DNA of 64,000 nucleotides from Marnyiella aurantia. Its GTDB lineage: Bacteria > Bacteroidota > Bacteroidia > Flavobacteriales > Weeksellaceae. Shown one piece after another: positions 34,497 through 44,110 of the stretch. A program made the position numbers and the translations under genes. The first letter of the stretch is position 1. Each line of letters opens with the position of its first letter. Where the stretch lies: NCBI RefSeq assembly GCF_014041915.1, contig NZ_CP059472.1:186001-250000 (forward strand), given 5' to 3'. A model generated the notes under the pieces. That model searched no databases. It had not been told where the DNA came from and saw only the letters and a program-made list of their open reading frames with translations.

Positions 34497-35441
34497 TTAA
34501 ATGATTGTGGACGAAACGGGTGCATCGGCAGTATGGCCATCACGCACCGCCGTGATGAAGACCTCGTTCATGCTCGGAATCTTCTCATCGAAGGAACGGA
34601 CTTTTCCTATTCTTACAAGTTCTGAGATAAGGTGATTCTGGTTTCCGTTATTGCTTATTTCAAATGAAACAAGTTCATTTGCCATCGAGAAATTATCTAT
34701 CCTATGACCTGTACGGAAATTTTCAAACTGCTGCTTATCAACATCCGAAATGGTAACTCCAAAAATATTTTTCTTAAACTGCTCCCGAACATCGAATACT
34801 TTTCCGTCCAGTATCTTTCTTGAATTGTGAATAAGTGCCACATAATCGCACATTTCCTCCACACTTTCCATACGGTGTGTGGAAAGGATAATAGTGGTGC
34901 CACGTTCCTTTAAAGCCAGTATCTGGTCTTTAATAAGATTTGCGTTCACGGGGTCAAAGCCTGAAAAAGGTTCATCCAGTATTAGCAGTTTGGGTTTGTG
35001 CAGTACCGTGACTACAAACTGTATCTTTTGCGCCATCCCTTTGGAGAGTTCGCTGAGTTTCTTTTTCCACCACTGGTCTATGTTCAGCTGTTCGAACCAA
35101 TATTTAGCTTCATACAGAGCCTCACTTTTGCTCATACCCTTAAGTTCACCGAAATAAAGCAGCTGGTCGCCTACCGTCATATTCTTGTATAGACCCCGCT
35201 CTTCGGGCATATATCCTATATCGCGAATGTGGCTTGGGTTCAGTTTTTCACCGTTGATGAAAACTTCACCGCTGTCGGCCTGGGTAATTTGGTTGATGAT
35301 ACGGATGAAAGTAGTTTTTCCGGCTCCGTTCGGGCCAAGCAGTCCGTAGATACTGCCTGTCGGAACGTCTATGCTGAAGTCCTGAAGCGCGGTTTTCCGT
35401 CCCGCATCATAAGACTTTTTAACCTGGTGTGCTTTTAACAT
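34497..35441 (-). CDS. ABC transporter ATPase (NatA-like)
   Basis: A 314-residue ATPase: Walker A GPNGAGKTT (36-44), signature LSKGM (132-136) and Walker B LLILDEP (152-158) with a downstream STHRMESVEEMCD switch. The signature has Lys in place of the usual Gly, as in many ABC-2 exporters. The C-terminal ~90 residues form the DUF4162-like extension of this group. It partners the NatB-like permease immediately downstream. Confidence 0.92.
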   Translation of the reverse strand: MLKAHQVKKSYDAGRKTALQDFSIDVPTGSIYGLLGPNGAGKTTFIRIINQITQADSGEVFINGEKLNPSHIRDIGYMPEERGLYKNMTVGDQLLYFGELKGMSKSEALYEAKYWFEQLNIDQWWKKKLSELSKGMAQKIQFVVTVLHKPKLLILDEPFSGFDPVNANLIKDQILALKERGTTIILSTHRMESVEEMCDYVALIHNSRKILDGKVFDVREQFKKNIFGVTISDVDKQQFENFRTGHRIDNFSMANELVSFEISNNGNQNHLISELVRIGKVRSFDEKIPSMNEVFITAVRDGHTADAPVSSTII

Positions 35442-35756
35442 TTCGGCGGTTAATTATTTTATAATTTAATGGGGAAAGTTACGGAAAATAATGGTGTGAA
35501 ACAGCGATGAAATTAGGACTGTAGATCATTAAGAACCTGCAGGTCTCCAATTTTCACTATTAAATTTATATTTAACAGTAAAACTAGATTTCTTAAAAAC
35601 ATTGTAAAGCAGTTACTTATCCATTTTCAAACGACTACAAACGATAATAAATATTTTTTAACCGAATAAATTTTCTTCGCCGTTGAATCTTTGCAACAGA
35701 GATTTGAGAAAAACAGTGAGTCTCTTATCTATGTCTAACAATAAAATTTTAAAGTC
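35442..35756. other. Intergenic region between the divergent ABC operon and ssb
   Basis: About 315 AT-rich bases without a credible ORF. A near-consensus minus-strand -7 box (TAACTTTC, 35474-35481) may serve the ABC operon. On the plus strand AATCTTTG, ending at about 35696, is one base off TAnnTTTG and may serve ssb. No tRNA, riboswitch or repeat was recognised. Confidence 0.5.
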
Positions 35757-36083
35757 ATGTCACTAAGAAACAGAGTAACCCTAATCGGTCACACAGGAAA
35801 AGAAGTAGAAGTTATCAACTTTGAAAAAGGAATGAAGGCAAGTGTATCACTCGCAACAAATGATTTTTACACCAACGCCATGGGCGAGAAAGTAGAGGAG
35901 ACCCAATGGCATTCATTGGTAGCCTTTGGAAAAACTGCCGAAATCATGCAGAAATATGTCCAGAAAGGTAAGGAGATCGCAGTAGAAGGCAAGCTAATGT
36001 ACCGCTCCTACGACAAAGATGGTCAGAAGATGTACATCACCGAAATTCGCGTAGAAGAACTTGTGCTCCTGGGAAGCAAATAA
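35757..36083 (+). CDS. Single-stranded DNA-binding protein, short form
   Basis: A 108-residue OB-fold protein: MSLRNRVTLIGHTGKEVEV, WHSLVAFGKTAEIMQKYVQKGKEIAVEGKL and YRSYDKDGQKMYITEIRVEEL are SSB signatures. It ends at the OB fold and lacks the disordered tail and acidic DDDIPF-type tip by which housekeeping SSBs recruit partner proteins. It is therefore more likely a secondary SSB; the main ssb would be elsewhere. Confidence 0.88.
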   Translation: MSLRNRVTLIGHTGKEVEVINFEKGMKASVSLATNDFYTNAMGEKVEETQWHSLVAFGKTAEIMQKYVQKGKEIAVEGKLMYRSYDKDGQKMYITEIRVEELVLLGSK

Positions 36084-36090
36084 ACGATTG

Positions 36091-36124
36091 TGAAGCCGGA
36101 TGACTGCATAGTGATCCGGCTTCA
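36091..36124 (+). other. Hairpin between ssb and the HRDC gene
   Basis: TGAAGCCGGAT (36091-36101) pairs perfectly with ATCCGGCTTCA (36114-36124). There is no immediate T-run, so it is a weak terminator or an mRNA-stabilising structure. Confidence 0.6.
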
Positions 36125-36167
36125 TGATCAGTTTTAAAAAGAATAAAACCACTAAAAACACCAAGTC

Positions 36168-36614
36168 ATGAAAGTTAAAGTATTAAAGGTCCGGATTGAT
36201 GATGCCTTCATCCGCACCGACCAGCAAAAGCTGGACAAGTTTCTGGCAGAGCATCAGATTTTAAAGTTCGAATCAGCTTTTATTAAAGAATCAGAATGCT
36301 GGTCCGTTATCCTTTATTTTGAGGAGAAAAAGCCTATCCTGAATGAAGAGCAGGCCAGAAAATACAGTGCGCCCACTGAGACCGAACTTAACACTGACGA
36401 AGTGAAAATCCTGGATGCACTGCGGCTTTGGCGAAATGAAAAAGCCAAAGACCAAAACCTGCCTTCCTATTTTATTGCCACAAATAAGGAACTGCTTTCA
36501 ATAGCGAAATATAAACCAGCCAAAAAAGAAGAGCTTCAGGATATTAAAGGTTTTGGCAAACATAAAATTGAGAATTACGGCGAGGAAATTATCAGTCTTG
36601 TAGAAACCGTTTAA
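36168..36614 (+). CDS. HRDC-domain protein
   Basis: A 148-residue protein. The N-terminal ~75 residues resemble the lead segment found in Bacteroidota HRDC proteins. The C-terminal HRDC domain (about 80-148) shows ILDALRLWRNEKAKDQNLPSY and the helix-hairpin signature DIKGFGKHKIENYGEEI. HRDC domains bind nucleic acids in RecQ helicases and RNase D. With no helicase or nuclease domain attached, it is probably an accessory DNA- or RNA-binding protein. Confidence 0.85.
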   Translation: MKVKVLKVRIDDAFIRTDQQKLDKFLAEHQILKFESAFIKESECWSVILYFEEKKPILNEEQARKYSAPTETELNTDEVKILDALRLWRNEKAKDQNLPSYFIATNKELLSIAKYKPAKKEELQDIKGFGKHKIENYGEEIISLVETV

Positions 36615-36769
36615 AGCACAAGTTCGTTGTCCGAACCCTTTTAACCTTTCCACCTGCAAAACACCTGTCGAACCGCTTATTTTGGAAGAAATTATGCCTA
36701 CGATTTTCAATGGAAAAGGTTTTCTAAGTTAATTCAGGAGGACTCACCTGCCAATCGCTTACAAATCAT

Positions 36770-36777
36770 TATTTTTG
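36770..36777 (+). promoter_or_regulatory. -7 element TATTTTTG before hisS
   Basis: A match to TAnnTTTG, 48 bases upstream of the hisS ATG. Confidence 0.6.
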
Positions 36778-36825
36778 CATTTGGCAGAAGTATAATTTTC
36801 TGCAACCATAACCTAAAGATTAATA

Positions 36826-38175
36826 ATGAAGCCAAGTTTAGCGAAAGGAACCCGCGATTTCAGCGCCGGAGAAGTCATCAGGAGAAGACAGATTATCAAT
36901 ATACTTCAAAAGAATTTTGAACTTTTCGGTTTCCAGCCTTTGGAAACGCCCAGTTTCGAAAACCTGTCCACTCTAACTGGTAAGTACGGCGAAGAAGGTG
37001 ACCGTTTAATTTTTAAGATCCTTAATTCCGGAGATTATGCTTCCAAAACCAAAGACGAAGACTGGAATACTAAGAATTCGCAAAAACTAATTTCACAAAT
37101 TTCTGAAAAAGCCCTTCGCTACGACCTTACAGTACCTTTTGCCAGATATGTAGCCATGAATCACGGTCAGATGGTATTTCCCTTCAAGCGATACCAGATC
37201 CAACCCGTTTGGCGTGCCGACAGGCCGCAAAAAGGCAGATTCAGGGAGTTTTATCAGTGTGATGCTGATGTAGTAGGTTCCGAGAGCCTTTGGCAGGAGG
37301 TTGAACTGGTACAGCTTTATATTAAATCGTTTTCGGAACTTAAGATTCCTGTGACCATTCACCTCAACAACCGTAAAGTGCTTACTGGCCTGGCTGAGTA
37401 TGCCGGCATCGCGGATCAGCTGATTGATTTTACCGTTGCCCTGGACAAACTGGACAAAATAGGGAAGGAGGGCGTTGTAAATGAACTTCTTCAGAAGAAT
37501 ATTGATCAGGCTTCCATTGATAAACTGGACTTCCTGTTCGCTCAAAGTGATGATGCTCTGGAAAATGTTCAGCAACTGAAAACGAAGTTTCAGGGAATTG
37601 AGTCCGGTCTTAAGGGTGTGGAAGAGCTTGAGTTTGTGCTTACCAAATGCCTTGAACTGGGTATTGTTTCGGAACAGCTGAAATTTGACATTACCCTGGC
37701 CCGTGGTCTTGACTACTATACCGGTGCAATTTTCGAAGTAAAAGCCAAAGATGTTGAAATGGGATCCATCGGTGGTGGCGGCAGATATGATAACCTTACA
37801 GAAGTTTTTGGCGTTAAAAATATCCCCGGAATCGGTATTTCATTTGGCCTGGACCGTATTTATCTGGTAATGGAGGAAATGAACCTCTTTTCTGCTGATG
37901 AAAATACAGGCGTACAGTATCTTTTTGCAAACTATGGCGAAGCGGAGGCGTTGGAAGCTGTAAAAGTAATTGCTCAGTTAAGGCTGAAAGGAATTTCGGC
38001 AGAACTATATCCCGAATCAGCAAAACTGAAGAAACAGTTTACATACGCTGAAAAGAAGGGTATTCCAAATCTGGTTTTCTATGGTGGCGAGGAAATTTCA
38101 AACAGCAAAATCACGGTGAAACATCTCTTAAGCGGAGAGCAGCAGACCGTTGCACTGCGCGAATTTCTTGTTTAA
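36826..38175 (+). CDS. hisS: Histidyl-tRNA synthetase
   Basis: A 449-residue class II synthetase that charges tRNA-His. Motif 2 is [13 protein letters not shown]; the histidine-specific loop is [15 protein letters not shown]; motif 3 is [13 protein letters not shown]. The anticodon-binding domain occupies about the last 95 residues. The start is ATG 36826 ([12 protein letters not shown], the usual opening). No T-box leader is seen. Confidence 0.97.
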   Translation: MKPSLAKGTRDFSAGEVIRRRQIINILQKNFELFGFQPLETPSFENLSTLTGKYGEEGDRLIFKILNSGDYASKTKDEDWNTKNSQKLISQISEKALRYDLTVPFARYVAMNHGQMVFPFKRYQIQPVWRADRPQKGRFREFYQCDADVVGSESLWQEVELVQLYIKSFSELKIPVTIHLNNRKVLTGLAEYAGIADQLIDFTVALDKLDKIGKEGVVNELLQKNIDQASIDKLDFLFAQSDDALENVQQLKTKFQGIESGLKGVEELEFVLTKCLELGIVSEQLKFDITLARGLDYYTGAIFEVKAKDVEMGSIGGGGRYDNLTEVFGVKNIPGIGISFGLDRIYLVMEEMNLFSADENTGVQYLFANYGEAEALEAVKVIAQLRLKGISAELYPESAKLKKQFTYAEKKGIPNLVFYGGEEISNSKITVKHLLSGEQQTVALREFLV

Positions 38176-38228
38176 TAACAATATGGCTTCTGGATAATCC
38201 TGTTCCGTAGGTCGAAATACTTTCATTT

Positions 38229-39044
38229 ATGGATAATTATCTGGACATAAACCGCAACAGCTGGAATGCTAAAGTGGAGCATCATCTAAAGTCAGACTTT
38301 TATTTTGTAGATGAATTTCTGGCTGGCCGGACGTCGCTAAACTCTATAGAGCTTGAAATTTTAGGCGATGTTTCCAGCCGGGAAATCCTTCACCTGCAGT
38401 GCCATTTCGGACAGGACTCCATCTCTCTTTCACGCATGGGTTCGAAGGTTACAGGGGTTGATCTTTCGGACAAAGCCATTGATGCAGCCCGCGACCTGTC
38501 GGCAAAGACAAATTCAGATACCCGGTTTGTGGTTTCGGATATTTATGCACTGCCGGAAGTTCTGGATAAGAAGTTTGACATTGTGTACACAAGCTATGGT
38601 ACCATTGGCTGGCTGCCGGACCTTGACAAATGGGCGTCAGTGATTTCGCATTTTTTGAAACCCGGCGGTAAACTGGTCTTTGTGGAATTTCATCCTTTTA
38701 TCTGGATGTATGATGATGATTTCAGCCATGTGAAATACAGCTATTTCAACGAGGAAATGATTGTAGAGTTGGAACACGGAACTTATGCTGATCAGTCTGC
38801 AGATTTGTTTCAGAAATCAGTTACCTGGAATCATCCAACTTCCGAAGTTTTAACAGCTCTTCTTAAAAACGGACTTCAGCTGTCCTCGTTCCGGGAGTAT
38901 GACTGGTCGCCATATCCGTGCTTCAGGCATAATGAAGAATTTAGTCCCGCCAAATACAGAATTCCGCAGTTCGGAAATAAAGTCCCGCATGTCTTTTCAC
39001 TTACGGCAATAAAAAACTGCCTTCAAAATGAAGACAGTTACTAA
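38229..39044 (+). CDS. Class I SAM-dependent methyltransferase
   Basis: A 271-residue protein. Motif I is ILHLQCHFGQDSISLSRMG followed by VTGVDLSDKAIDAA; the post-I acidic residue is in FVVSDIYALPE; motif IV/V is FDIVYTSYGTIGWL and LKPGGKLVFVEFHPF. The substrate is unknown. It lies 53 bases after hisS and may share its transcript. Its last codons overlap a terminator hairpin that works for the opposite strand. Confidence 0.85.
   Translation: MDNYLDINRNSWNAKVEHHLKSDFYFVDEFLAGRTSLNSIELEILGDVSSREILHLQCHFGQDSISLSRMGSKVTGVDLSDKAIDAARDLSAKTNSDTRFVVSDIYALPEVLDKKFDIVYTSYGTIGWLPDLDKWASVISHFLKPGGKLVFVEFHPFIWMYDDDFSHVKYSYFNEEMIVELEHGTYADQSADLFQKSVTWNHPTSEVLTALLKNGLQLSSFREYDWSPYPCFRHNEEFSPAKYRIPQFGNKVPHVFSLTAIKNCLQNEDSY
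39011..39039 (-). terminator. Minus-strand terminator embedded in the end of the methyltransferase gene
   Basis: On the minus strand AACTGTCTTC-ATTTT-GAAGGCAGTT (10-bp stem with one G-T pair) is followed by six T. It lies 22 bases after the stop of the minus-strand YtxH-like gene but inside the coding end of the convergent methyltransferase. Confidence 0.8.
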
Positions 39045-39060
39045 AATATTTTTCTGGAAG

Positions 39061-39330
39061 TTAAAGACTGCTGCTGTTTACGTCAGATCTAACTTCATCG
39101 GCTTTATTTTCAGCTTTGTTCGCGTACTCACCTGCCTTACTCTGAACCTGAGACGCCATATCAGAAGCTTTGCTCTTCAGGTCGTTACCTAATTTACCCA
39201 AGTTGTCTTTAGCGGTGTTAAATTTATCCTTAACCGCTTGCTGCTCTTCTGGTGTAGAGTTTTTGTATTTCCAGAATGCAAACGCTCCAAGGCCCAAAAG
39301 TGCTAATAATCCATTTCTTCTAGTGCTCAT
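39061..39330 (-). CDS. Small YtxH-like, stress-type protein
   Basis: An 89-residue protein with a short N-terminal hydrophobic segment (GLLALLGLGAFAFWKYK) and a long amphipathic Lys/Ala/Asp/Glu-rich helix (DNLGKLGNDLKSKASDMASQ, then AGEYANKAENKADEV). This resembles YtxH/LEA-like or CsbD-type stress proteins that are membrane-anchored with a soluble tail. Function unproved. It has its own terminator at 39011-39039 and is probably monocistronic. Confidence 0.75.
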   Translation of the reverse strand: MSTRRNGLLALLGLGAFAFWKYKNSTPEEQQAVKDKFNTAKDNLGKLGNDLKSKASDMASQVQSKAGEYANKAENKADEVRSDVNSSSL

Positions 39331-39462
39331 AGTTTTAATATTTGTTTGTTAATAATAAATGTTACCCAACTGACTGTAAAATCTATGCCAAAGGAACTTT
39401 ACAATCTCTTAAAATTGTATTAAAACCATTTCTGAAAAAACAGGAGAATTATACTTTAACTA

Positions 39463-40305
39463 TTAGCTGAACTGTTCGTACATCTTTCCATCGAATGATG
39501 CAAATACCATTGTTGGATGACTTTCCAGGTGGAAAATATTGCCGTCACTGTCAATAGCGATTGCTCCCGCAAAACCATCAATTTCGGCCAACTCCTGGAA
39601 TGTCCTGCTGAAAGCCTCGTTAATCGGTATCCTATCCGTCACCCGTGTTACAATCTTAGCTGCTGTGGCATTGCTTACGATATCTTCACCCACGCCGGTA
39701 CAGCTCACCGCACAGAATTTGTTTGCATAGTTTCCTGCTACTGTGGCTGAGTCTGAAATGCGTCCTACAAGTTCAAAGCCTTTCCCGCCGGTCGATGTTG
39801 CAGCCGCCAGTTTTCCATCATTGTCCAGAACTACGCAGCCCACAGTGCCCAAGCCGCCGTTTTTAAGTTTCTCTTCGTACTCCGCACGCCGCTGTGGAAT
39901 TTCGGTTGAATAATCTTCAAAACCATGCTTTGCAGCATATTTCTTTGCACCTTCTCCACCCAAAACCCTGTCTTCTTCCTTAGTAAGTACTTCTGCAACC
40001 TTAATCGGATTCTTAACAGATTCAATATTAATAACGCCGGAAAATTTTTGGGTTTCACCGTTCATTAACGAAGCACTCATCCGTATTTTACCGTCACTTT
40101 GGATCTGGGAGCCGGTACCTGCATTATAAAGTTCATCATCCTCCAGCAGTGAAACCGCGTAAACAGCTGTCTCCACAGCATTGTGATCCTGAAGATATTC
40201 CCAACTGTTTTCAATAATATTTTTCAGGGACTGCTGTTTGGCAATCTTCGTTTCTTCAGATTGGCTGCTTTCAGAAAAGAAGCCGCCATGGATAATTATC
40301 TTCAT
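39463..40305 (-). CDS. Plant-type L-asparaginase / isoaspartyl peptidase (Ntn hydrolase)
   Basis: A 280-residue Ntn hydrolase that matures by self-cleavage before Thr154 in GGLGTVGCVVLD; the loop LAAATSTGGKGFE follows. The N-terminal half shows IIIHGGFF and the glycine-rich ELYNAGTGSQIQSDG segment. These enzymes split beta-aspartyl dipeptides. Here it lies 45 bases downstream of cyanophycinase and probably completes cyanophycin breakdown, turning beta-Asp-Arg into Asp and Arg. That role is inferred from the family and the neighbourhood. At about 280 residues it is slightly shorter than E. coli IaaA. Confidence 0.88.
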   Translation of the reverse strand: MKIIIHGGFFSESSQSEETKIAKQQSLKNIIENSWEYLQDHNAVETAVYAVSLLEDDELYNAGTGSQIQSDGKIRMSASLMNGETQKFSGVINIESVKNPIKVAEVLTKEEDRVLGGEGAKKYAAKHGFEDYSTEIPQRRAEYEEKLKNGGLGTVGCVVLDNDGKLAAATSTGGKGFELVGRISDSATVAGNYANKFCAVSCTGVGEDIVSNATAAKIVTRVTDRIPINEAFSRTFQELAEIDGFAGAIAIDSDGNIFHLESHPTMVFASFDGKMYEQFS

Positions 40306-40350
40306 AAATTATATTTTAGGATTGGGGATAATTTATTGCCAGCGAAAATC

Positions 40351-41232
40351 TTATGTAGGAATTGGGCTGTATTGAGTATTCTCTATTGTAAGTTCTTTTG
40401 TTTTCAGGTTAAATCTGTCGTTCACAGACATTACATGTACAATCAGGTTGTCTATGGACACAGGTTCCCCCAGATTAACATTGGTAAGATTGGTATCTTT
40501 GATAAAACGGCCGTCAACCAGAATCACAAGGCCGGAACCGACCGCGGTCATACAGTCATCCTGGATGAAAAGACCTGTATCTTCACCCAGACCGATTCCC
40601 AATGTTCTGGGGTTGCTCACGACAGCCTGAAAAAGCCTGCCAATCCTGCCGCGCTGAACGAAATGAGTATCAACAATTACATTGTCGATGAAACCTAATC
40701 CCTGGGTAGTTTTAATCTCACCCTTAAGCAAGGCTTCGCTACTCGAGCCCTGATAGATCATATTCTCTGAGGCAGCAGCAGCTCCTGCAGAAGTACCGCA
40801 ATAAAGAAAATCGGTTTCCTGATATTTCGTAAGTATGGCATCGTGAAATCTTGTTCCTCCCAGAATAGAAGTAAGACGCAATTGGTCACCACCCGTAAAC
40901 ATAACCACATCGGCACTGTTGGCACGCGCTACAATTGCATCCGAATTAGCCTGCTCACGGGTTTGTATATCCAGGATATTTACATGTTTTGCGCCAAGAA
41001 ATTCAAAAGCTTTCTTATATTCAGGTCCCACAATTTGAGGAATCTGCGAAGCGGTGGTGATGACCTCAATTACAGAATCTACCTTATTCCTGCTTTCATT
41101 GATTATTTTTCGCAGGATGCCCCGTTCAAAAAAATTCAGGTTTTTCTCTACACTTTGTTCGTACTCGGATTCTGTAAAACTGCCTTTATTTACAGCTCCT
41201 CCGATGATCATTAATTTTCCTACAGGCTTCAT
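40351..41232 (-). CDS. cphB: Cyanophycinase
   Basis: A 293-residue serine exopeptidase of peptidase family S51 that releases beta-Asp-Arg dipeptides from cyanophycin. The nucleophile is S148 in CGTSAGAAA; MFTGGDQLRL and GLGFIDNVIVDTHFVQRGRIGRL are further family signatures. The ATG at 41232 is preferred over a TTG three codons upstream, which overlaps the -7 box. The product is cytoplasmic: the N-terminus KPVGKLMIIGGA is a strand, not a signal peptide. It is divergent from the cyanophycin synthetase gene. Confidence 0.93.
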   Translation of the reverse strand: MKPVGKLMIIGGAVNKGSFTESEYEQSVEKNLNFFERGILRKIINESRNKVDSVIEVITTASQIPQIVGPEYKKAFEFLGAKHVNILDIQTREQANSDAIVARANSADVVMFTGGDQLRLTSILGGTRFHDAILTKYQETDFLYCGTSAGAAAASENMIYQGSSSEALLKGEIKTTQGLGFIDNVIVDTHFVQRGRIGRLFQAVVSNPRTLGIGLGEDTGLFIQDDCMTAVGSGLVILVDGRFIKDTNLTNVNLGEPVSIDNLIVHVMSVNDRFNLKTKELTIENTQYSPIPT

Positions 41233-41238
41233 ACCGTG

Positions 41239-41246
41239 CAAATTTA
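41239..41246 (-). promoter_or_regulatory. -7 element TAAATTTG of cphB
   Basis: A minus-strand match to TAnnTTTG, only 6 bases upstream of the ATG. This implies a very short or absent leader. Confidence 0.55.
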
Positions 41247-41412
41247 TATAAAATTATAGCTGCTCTGCTTAATCTGAAAATCTGATTATGTTCCTATCCG
41301 ATGATACATTTGAGTCCTACGCCCGACTGCGTGGACGATAAGAGCAATTGAACAGTAGGCCTTAAAACCACAAAAATTTTAGCCAGCAGAGCAAGTTTTC
41401 GCGGATTTCAAT

Positions 41413-41420
41413 TATCTTTG
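41413..41420 (+). promoter_or_regulatory. -7 element TATCTTTG of cphA
   Basis: A match to TAnnTTTG, 45 bases before the cphA ATG. The rest of the 233-base gap between the cphB and cphA start codons shows no ORF or clear operator. Confidence 0.6.
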
Positions 41421-41465
41421 ATATTGAAAGCATTCAAAAATAAATAAACGTTAGCGTTAATTCAC

Positions 41466-44093
41466 ATGAAAATCGAAAAAATACAGGCCCTTCGCGGACC
41501 AAACATTTGGAGCATCCGCAGAAAAAAACTTATTCAGATGCGCCTTAATCTGGAGGAGCTTGAAAATTTTCCTACCAATAAAGTTCCGGGATTCCGCGAA
41601 CGTATTGAAAAACTTATGCCATCCCTGATAACTCACAGATGTTCTGAAGGTCACGAGGGTGGCTTTTTTCACCGCATTGAAATGGGTACCTGGATGGGTC
41701 ACGTAATTGAACACATTGCCCTGGAGATACAGACCCTTGCTGGAATGAATACCGGTTTTGGACGCACACGTGAAACAAAGACTCCCGGTATTTATAACGT
41801 AGTTTTCAGTTATCTGGAAGAGAGTGCAGGACTTTTTGCAGCTGAAGAATCAGTTAAAATTGCTGAAGCTCTGGTTGACGGCAGCGAATACGATCTTGAA
41901 GCCTGTATACAGAGTCTGCGTGAGATCCGTGAGCGTGTACGGCTGGGACCTTCCACCGGAAGTATAGTGGAAGAAGCTGTTTCCCGCCGCATTCCATGGA
42001 TCCGACTGGGCAGAAACTCGTTAGTACAGTTAGGATACGGTGTCAATCAGCAGAGATTTCAGGCTACAATTACCGGCAAAACCAGTTCTATTGCGGTTGA
42101 AATTGCCTGTAATAAAGAAGCTACCAAAAAGATGCTGGAGGAATCAGCCATTCCCGTTCCATCCGGAGATATCGCTGTGGAAGTAGAGGATTTGCGCAAA
42201 ATTATTGATAAGATAGGTTATCCTATTGTTCTGAAACCCTTAAGCGGAAATCACGGTCGGGGTCAGTCCATCAATGTTCGCGATTGGGACGCTGCCGTGT
42301 TGGGACTTGAGCATGCAAAAACGGTTTCAACAAAAGTTATTGTTGAAAAATATGTTACAGGCTTCGATTTCCGGATTCTGGTAATAAACCATAAGATGGT
42401 TGCCGCTGCCAGACGGGTGCCGGCGCATGTGGTAGGCGACGGTGAAATGAATATTTCAGAACTTATTGAAAAGGAAAATCAGGACCCGCGCCGAGGATAC
42501 GGACATGAAAATGTGCTTACAGAAATAGCGGTTGATAAGGATACCACCGAACTTCTGGACCGCCTCGGTTACACTTTGGAGACAGTTCCTCAGAAAGGCG
42601 AAATCGTTTATCTGAAATCCACAGCAAATCTCTCCACCGGCGGTACATCTATTGATGTTACAGACATGGTTCATCCTGAGAATATCACGATGTGCGAACG
42701 TGTTTCCAAAATTATAGGTCTGGACGTTTGCGGGATTGATATCATGGCCGAAAACCTTACTCAGCCATTAAAGGAAAGCGGCGGAGCCATTCTGGAAGTA
42801 AACGCTGCGCCGGGATTCCGCATGCACCTGGCTCCAAGTGAAGGATTGCCTAGAAATGTAGCAGCACCTGTTGTAGACATGCTTTATCCACCCGGCAAGC
42901 CTTTTACCATACCAATTATTTCGGTTACGGGTACCAACGGGAAGACTACAACAACCAGACTCATATCGCATATTGTAAAAAATAACGGTTACCGTGTAGG
43001 ATTCACAACATCAGACGGAATTTATATTCAGAATACAATGCTGGCTAAAGGTGACACCACTGGACCGATGTCAGCCGAGTTTATCCTTAAAGATCCCACA
43101 GTAGAGTTTGCGGTACTGGAAACTGCCCGTGGCGGAATCCTGCGTTCCGGTTTGGGCTACAGCCAGGCAGATATCGGAGTTTTAACTAATATAAAGGAGG
43201 ACCATCTGGGCATGGATGATATCCACAGCCTTCGCGACCTTACCCGTGTGAAGAGGGTAGTGCTGGACAGTGTGAAGAAGAATGGCTGGTGCATCCTTAA
43301 TGCGGACGATGAATATTCCATGAGGTTGCTGAATGACCTTCCTGCAAGAGTTGCACTTTTCAGTATGGACGAGGACAATCCTCATATGCGCAAGTATGCC
43401 AAGGAAGGAAAGGTGAGCTGTGTTTATGAAGAAGGATATGTAACGATTAAGAAAGGTGACTGGAAAATCAGGATTGCAAAGGTGAACAACATTCCAATTA
43501 CAATGGAAGGCAAAGCCAAATTCATGATTGCAAATGTTCTGGCTGCCAGTTTGGCGACCTACCTTCATGGTTTTGAGATTGAAGATATCGCAAATTCGCT
43601 CCGAACATTTATCCCAAGTGCACAGCTCACTCCGGGACGGCTGAATATATTCAATTTCAAGAATTTTAAGGTGATGATCGACTTTGCACATAACGCTGCA
43701 GGTTATGAAGCAATTGAGGATTTCCTGGCAAATGTGGACAGTCCAAAAAAAATCGGTATTATTTCCGGTGTTGGAGACCGCCGTGATGAAGATATCCGTG
43801 AATGCGGTAAAATTGCAGGCAGAATGTTTGACCATATTATTATACGTAACGAGAAGCACCTACGCGGACGGACAGAAGATGAAATCTGCGGTCTTGTAAT
43901 TGACGGAATCCAGTCGGCGGGCAAAAATCCAAGCTTTGAGATTATTCCTAAAGAGATTGAGGCACTTAAACATGCCATGAGTCTTGCCGAAGAAGGAACT
44001 TTTATAACAGCGTTAAGTGATGTAATATCAAACGCGATTGACTTGGTCCAGGAATATCAGCAAAAAGAAATCCTGGAAGAAGGACTTCACTGA
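41466..44093 (+). CDS. cphA: Cyanophycin synthetase
   Basis: An 875-residue bifunctional ligase that polymerises Asp and Arg into cyanophycin (multi-L-arginyl-poly-L-aspartate) using ATP. Three parts in order: an N-terminal domain (about 1-160); an ATP-grasp domain (about 215-480; IVLKPLSGNHGRGQSINV and ILEVNAAPGFRMHL), which adds Asp to the backbone; and a Mur-ligase-like domain (from about 485) with the P-loop GTNGKTTTT at 489-497, which adds Arg. The length matches the CphA1 type. It is paired with a divergent cphB and an isoaspartyl-peptidase-like gene. Confidence 0.96.
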   Translation: MKIEKIQALRGPNIWSIRRKKLIQMRLNLEELENFPTNKVPGFRERIEKLMPSLITHRCSEGHEGGFFHRIEMGTWMGHVIEHIALEIQTLAGMNTGFGRTRETKTPGIYNVVFSYLEESAGLFAAEESVKIAEALVDGSEYDLEACIQSLREIRERVRLGPSTGSIVEEAVSRRIPWIRLGRNSLVQLGYGVNQQRFQATITGKTSSIAVEIACNKEATKKMLEESAIPVPSGDIAVEVEDLRKIIDKIGYPIVLKPLSGNHGRGQSINVRDWDAAVLGLEHAKTVSTKVIVEKYVTGFDFRILVINHKMVAAARRVPAHVVGDGEMNISELIEKENQDPRRGYGHENVLTEIAVDKDTTELLDRLGYTLETVPQKGEIVYLKSTANLSTGGTSIDVTDMVHPENITMCERVSKIIGLDVCGIDIMAENLTQPLKESGGAILEVNAAPGFRMHLAPSEGLPRNVAAPVVDMLYPPGKPFTIPIISVTGTNGKTTTTRLISHIVKNNGYRVGFTTSDGIYIQNTMLAKGDTTGPMSAEFILKDPTVEFAVLETARGGILRSGLGYSQADIGVLTNIKEDHLGMDDIHSLRDLTRVKRVVLDSVKKNGWCILNADDEYSMRLLNDLPARVALFSMDEDNPHMRKYAKEGKVSCVYEEGYVTIKKGDWKIRIAKVNNIPITMEGKAKFMIANVLAASLATYLHGFEIEDIANSLRTFIPSAQLTPGRLNIFNFKNFKVMIDFAHNAAGYEAIEDFLANVDSPKKIGIISGVGDRRDEDIRECGKIAGRMFDHIIIRNEKHLRGRTEDEICGLVIDGIQSAGKNPSFEIIPKEIEALKHAMSLAEEGTFITALSDVISNAIDLVQEYQQKEILEEGLH

Positions 44094-44110
44094 GAATAAG
44101 TTTTAAGCCA

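Noticed and set aside
35442-35756. Possible small RNA or CRISPR-like array in the AT-rich gap
   Set aside because: No direct repeats, no strong hairpin and no terminator were found.
41270-41400. Possible tRNA or structured RNA in the cphB-cphA gap
   Set aside because: Short GC-rich inverted pieces occur, but no cloverleaf, anticodon arm or T-loop consensus can be drawn.
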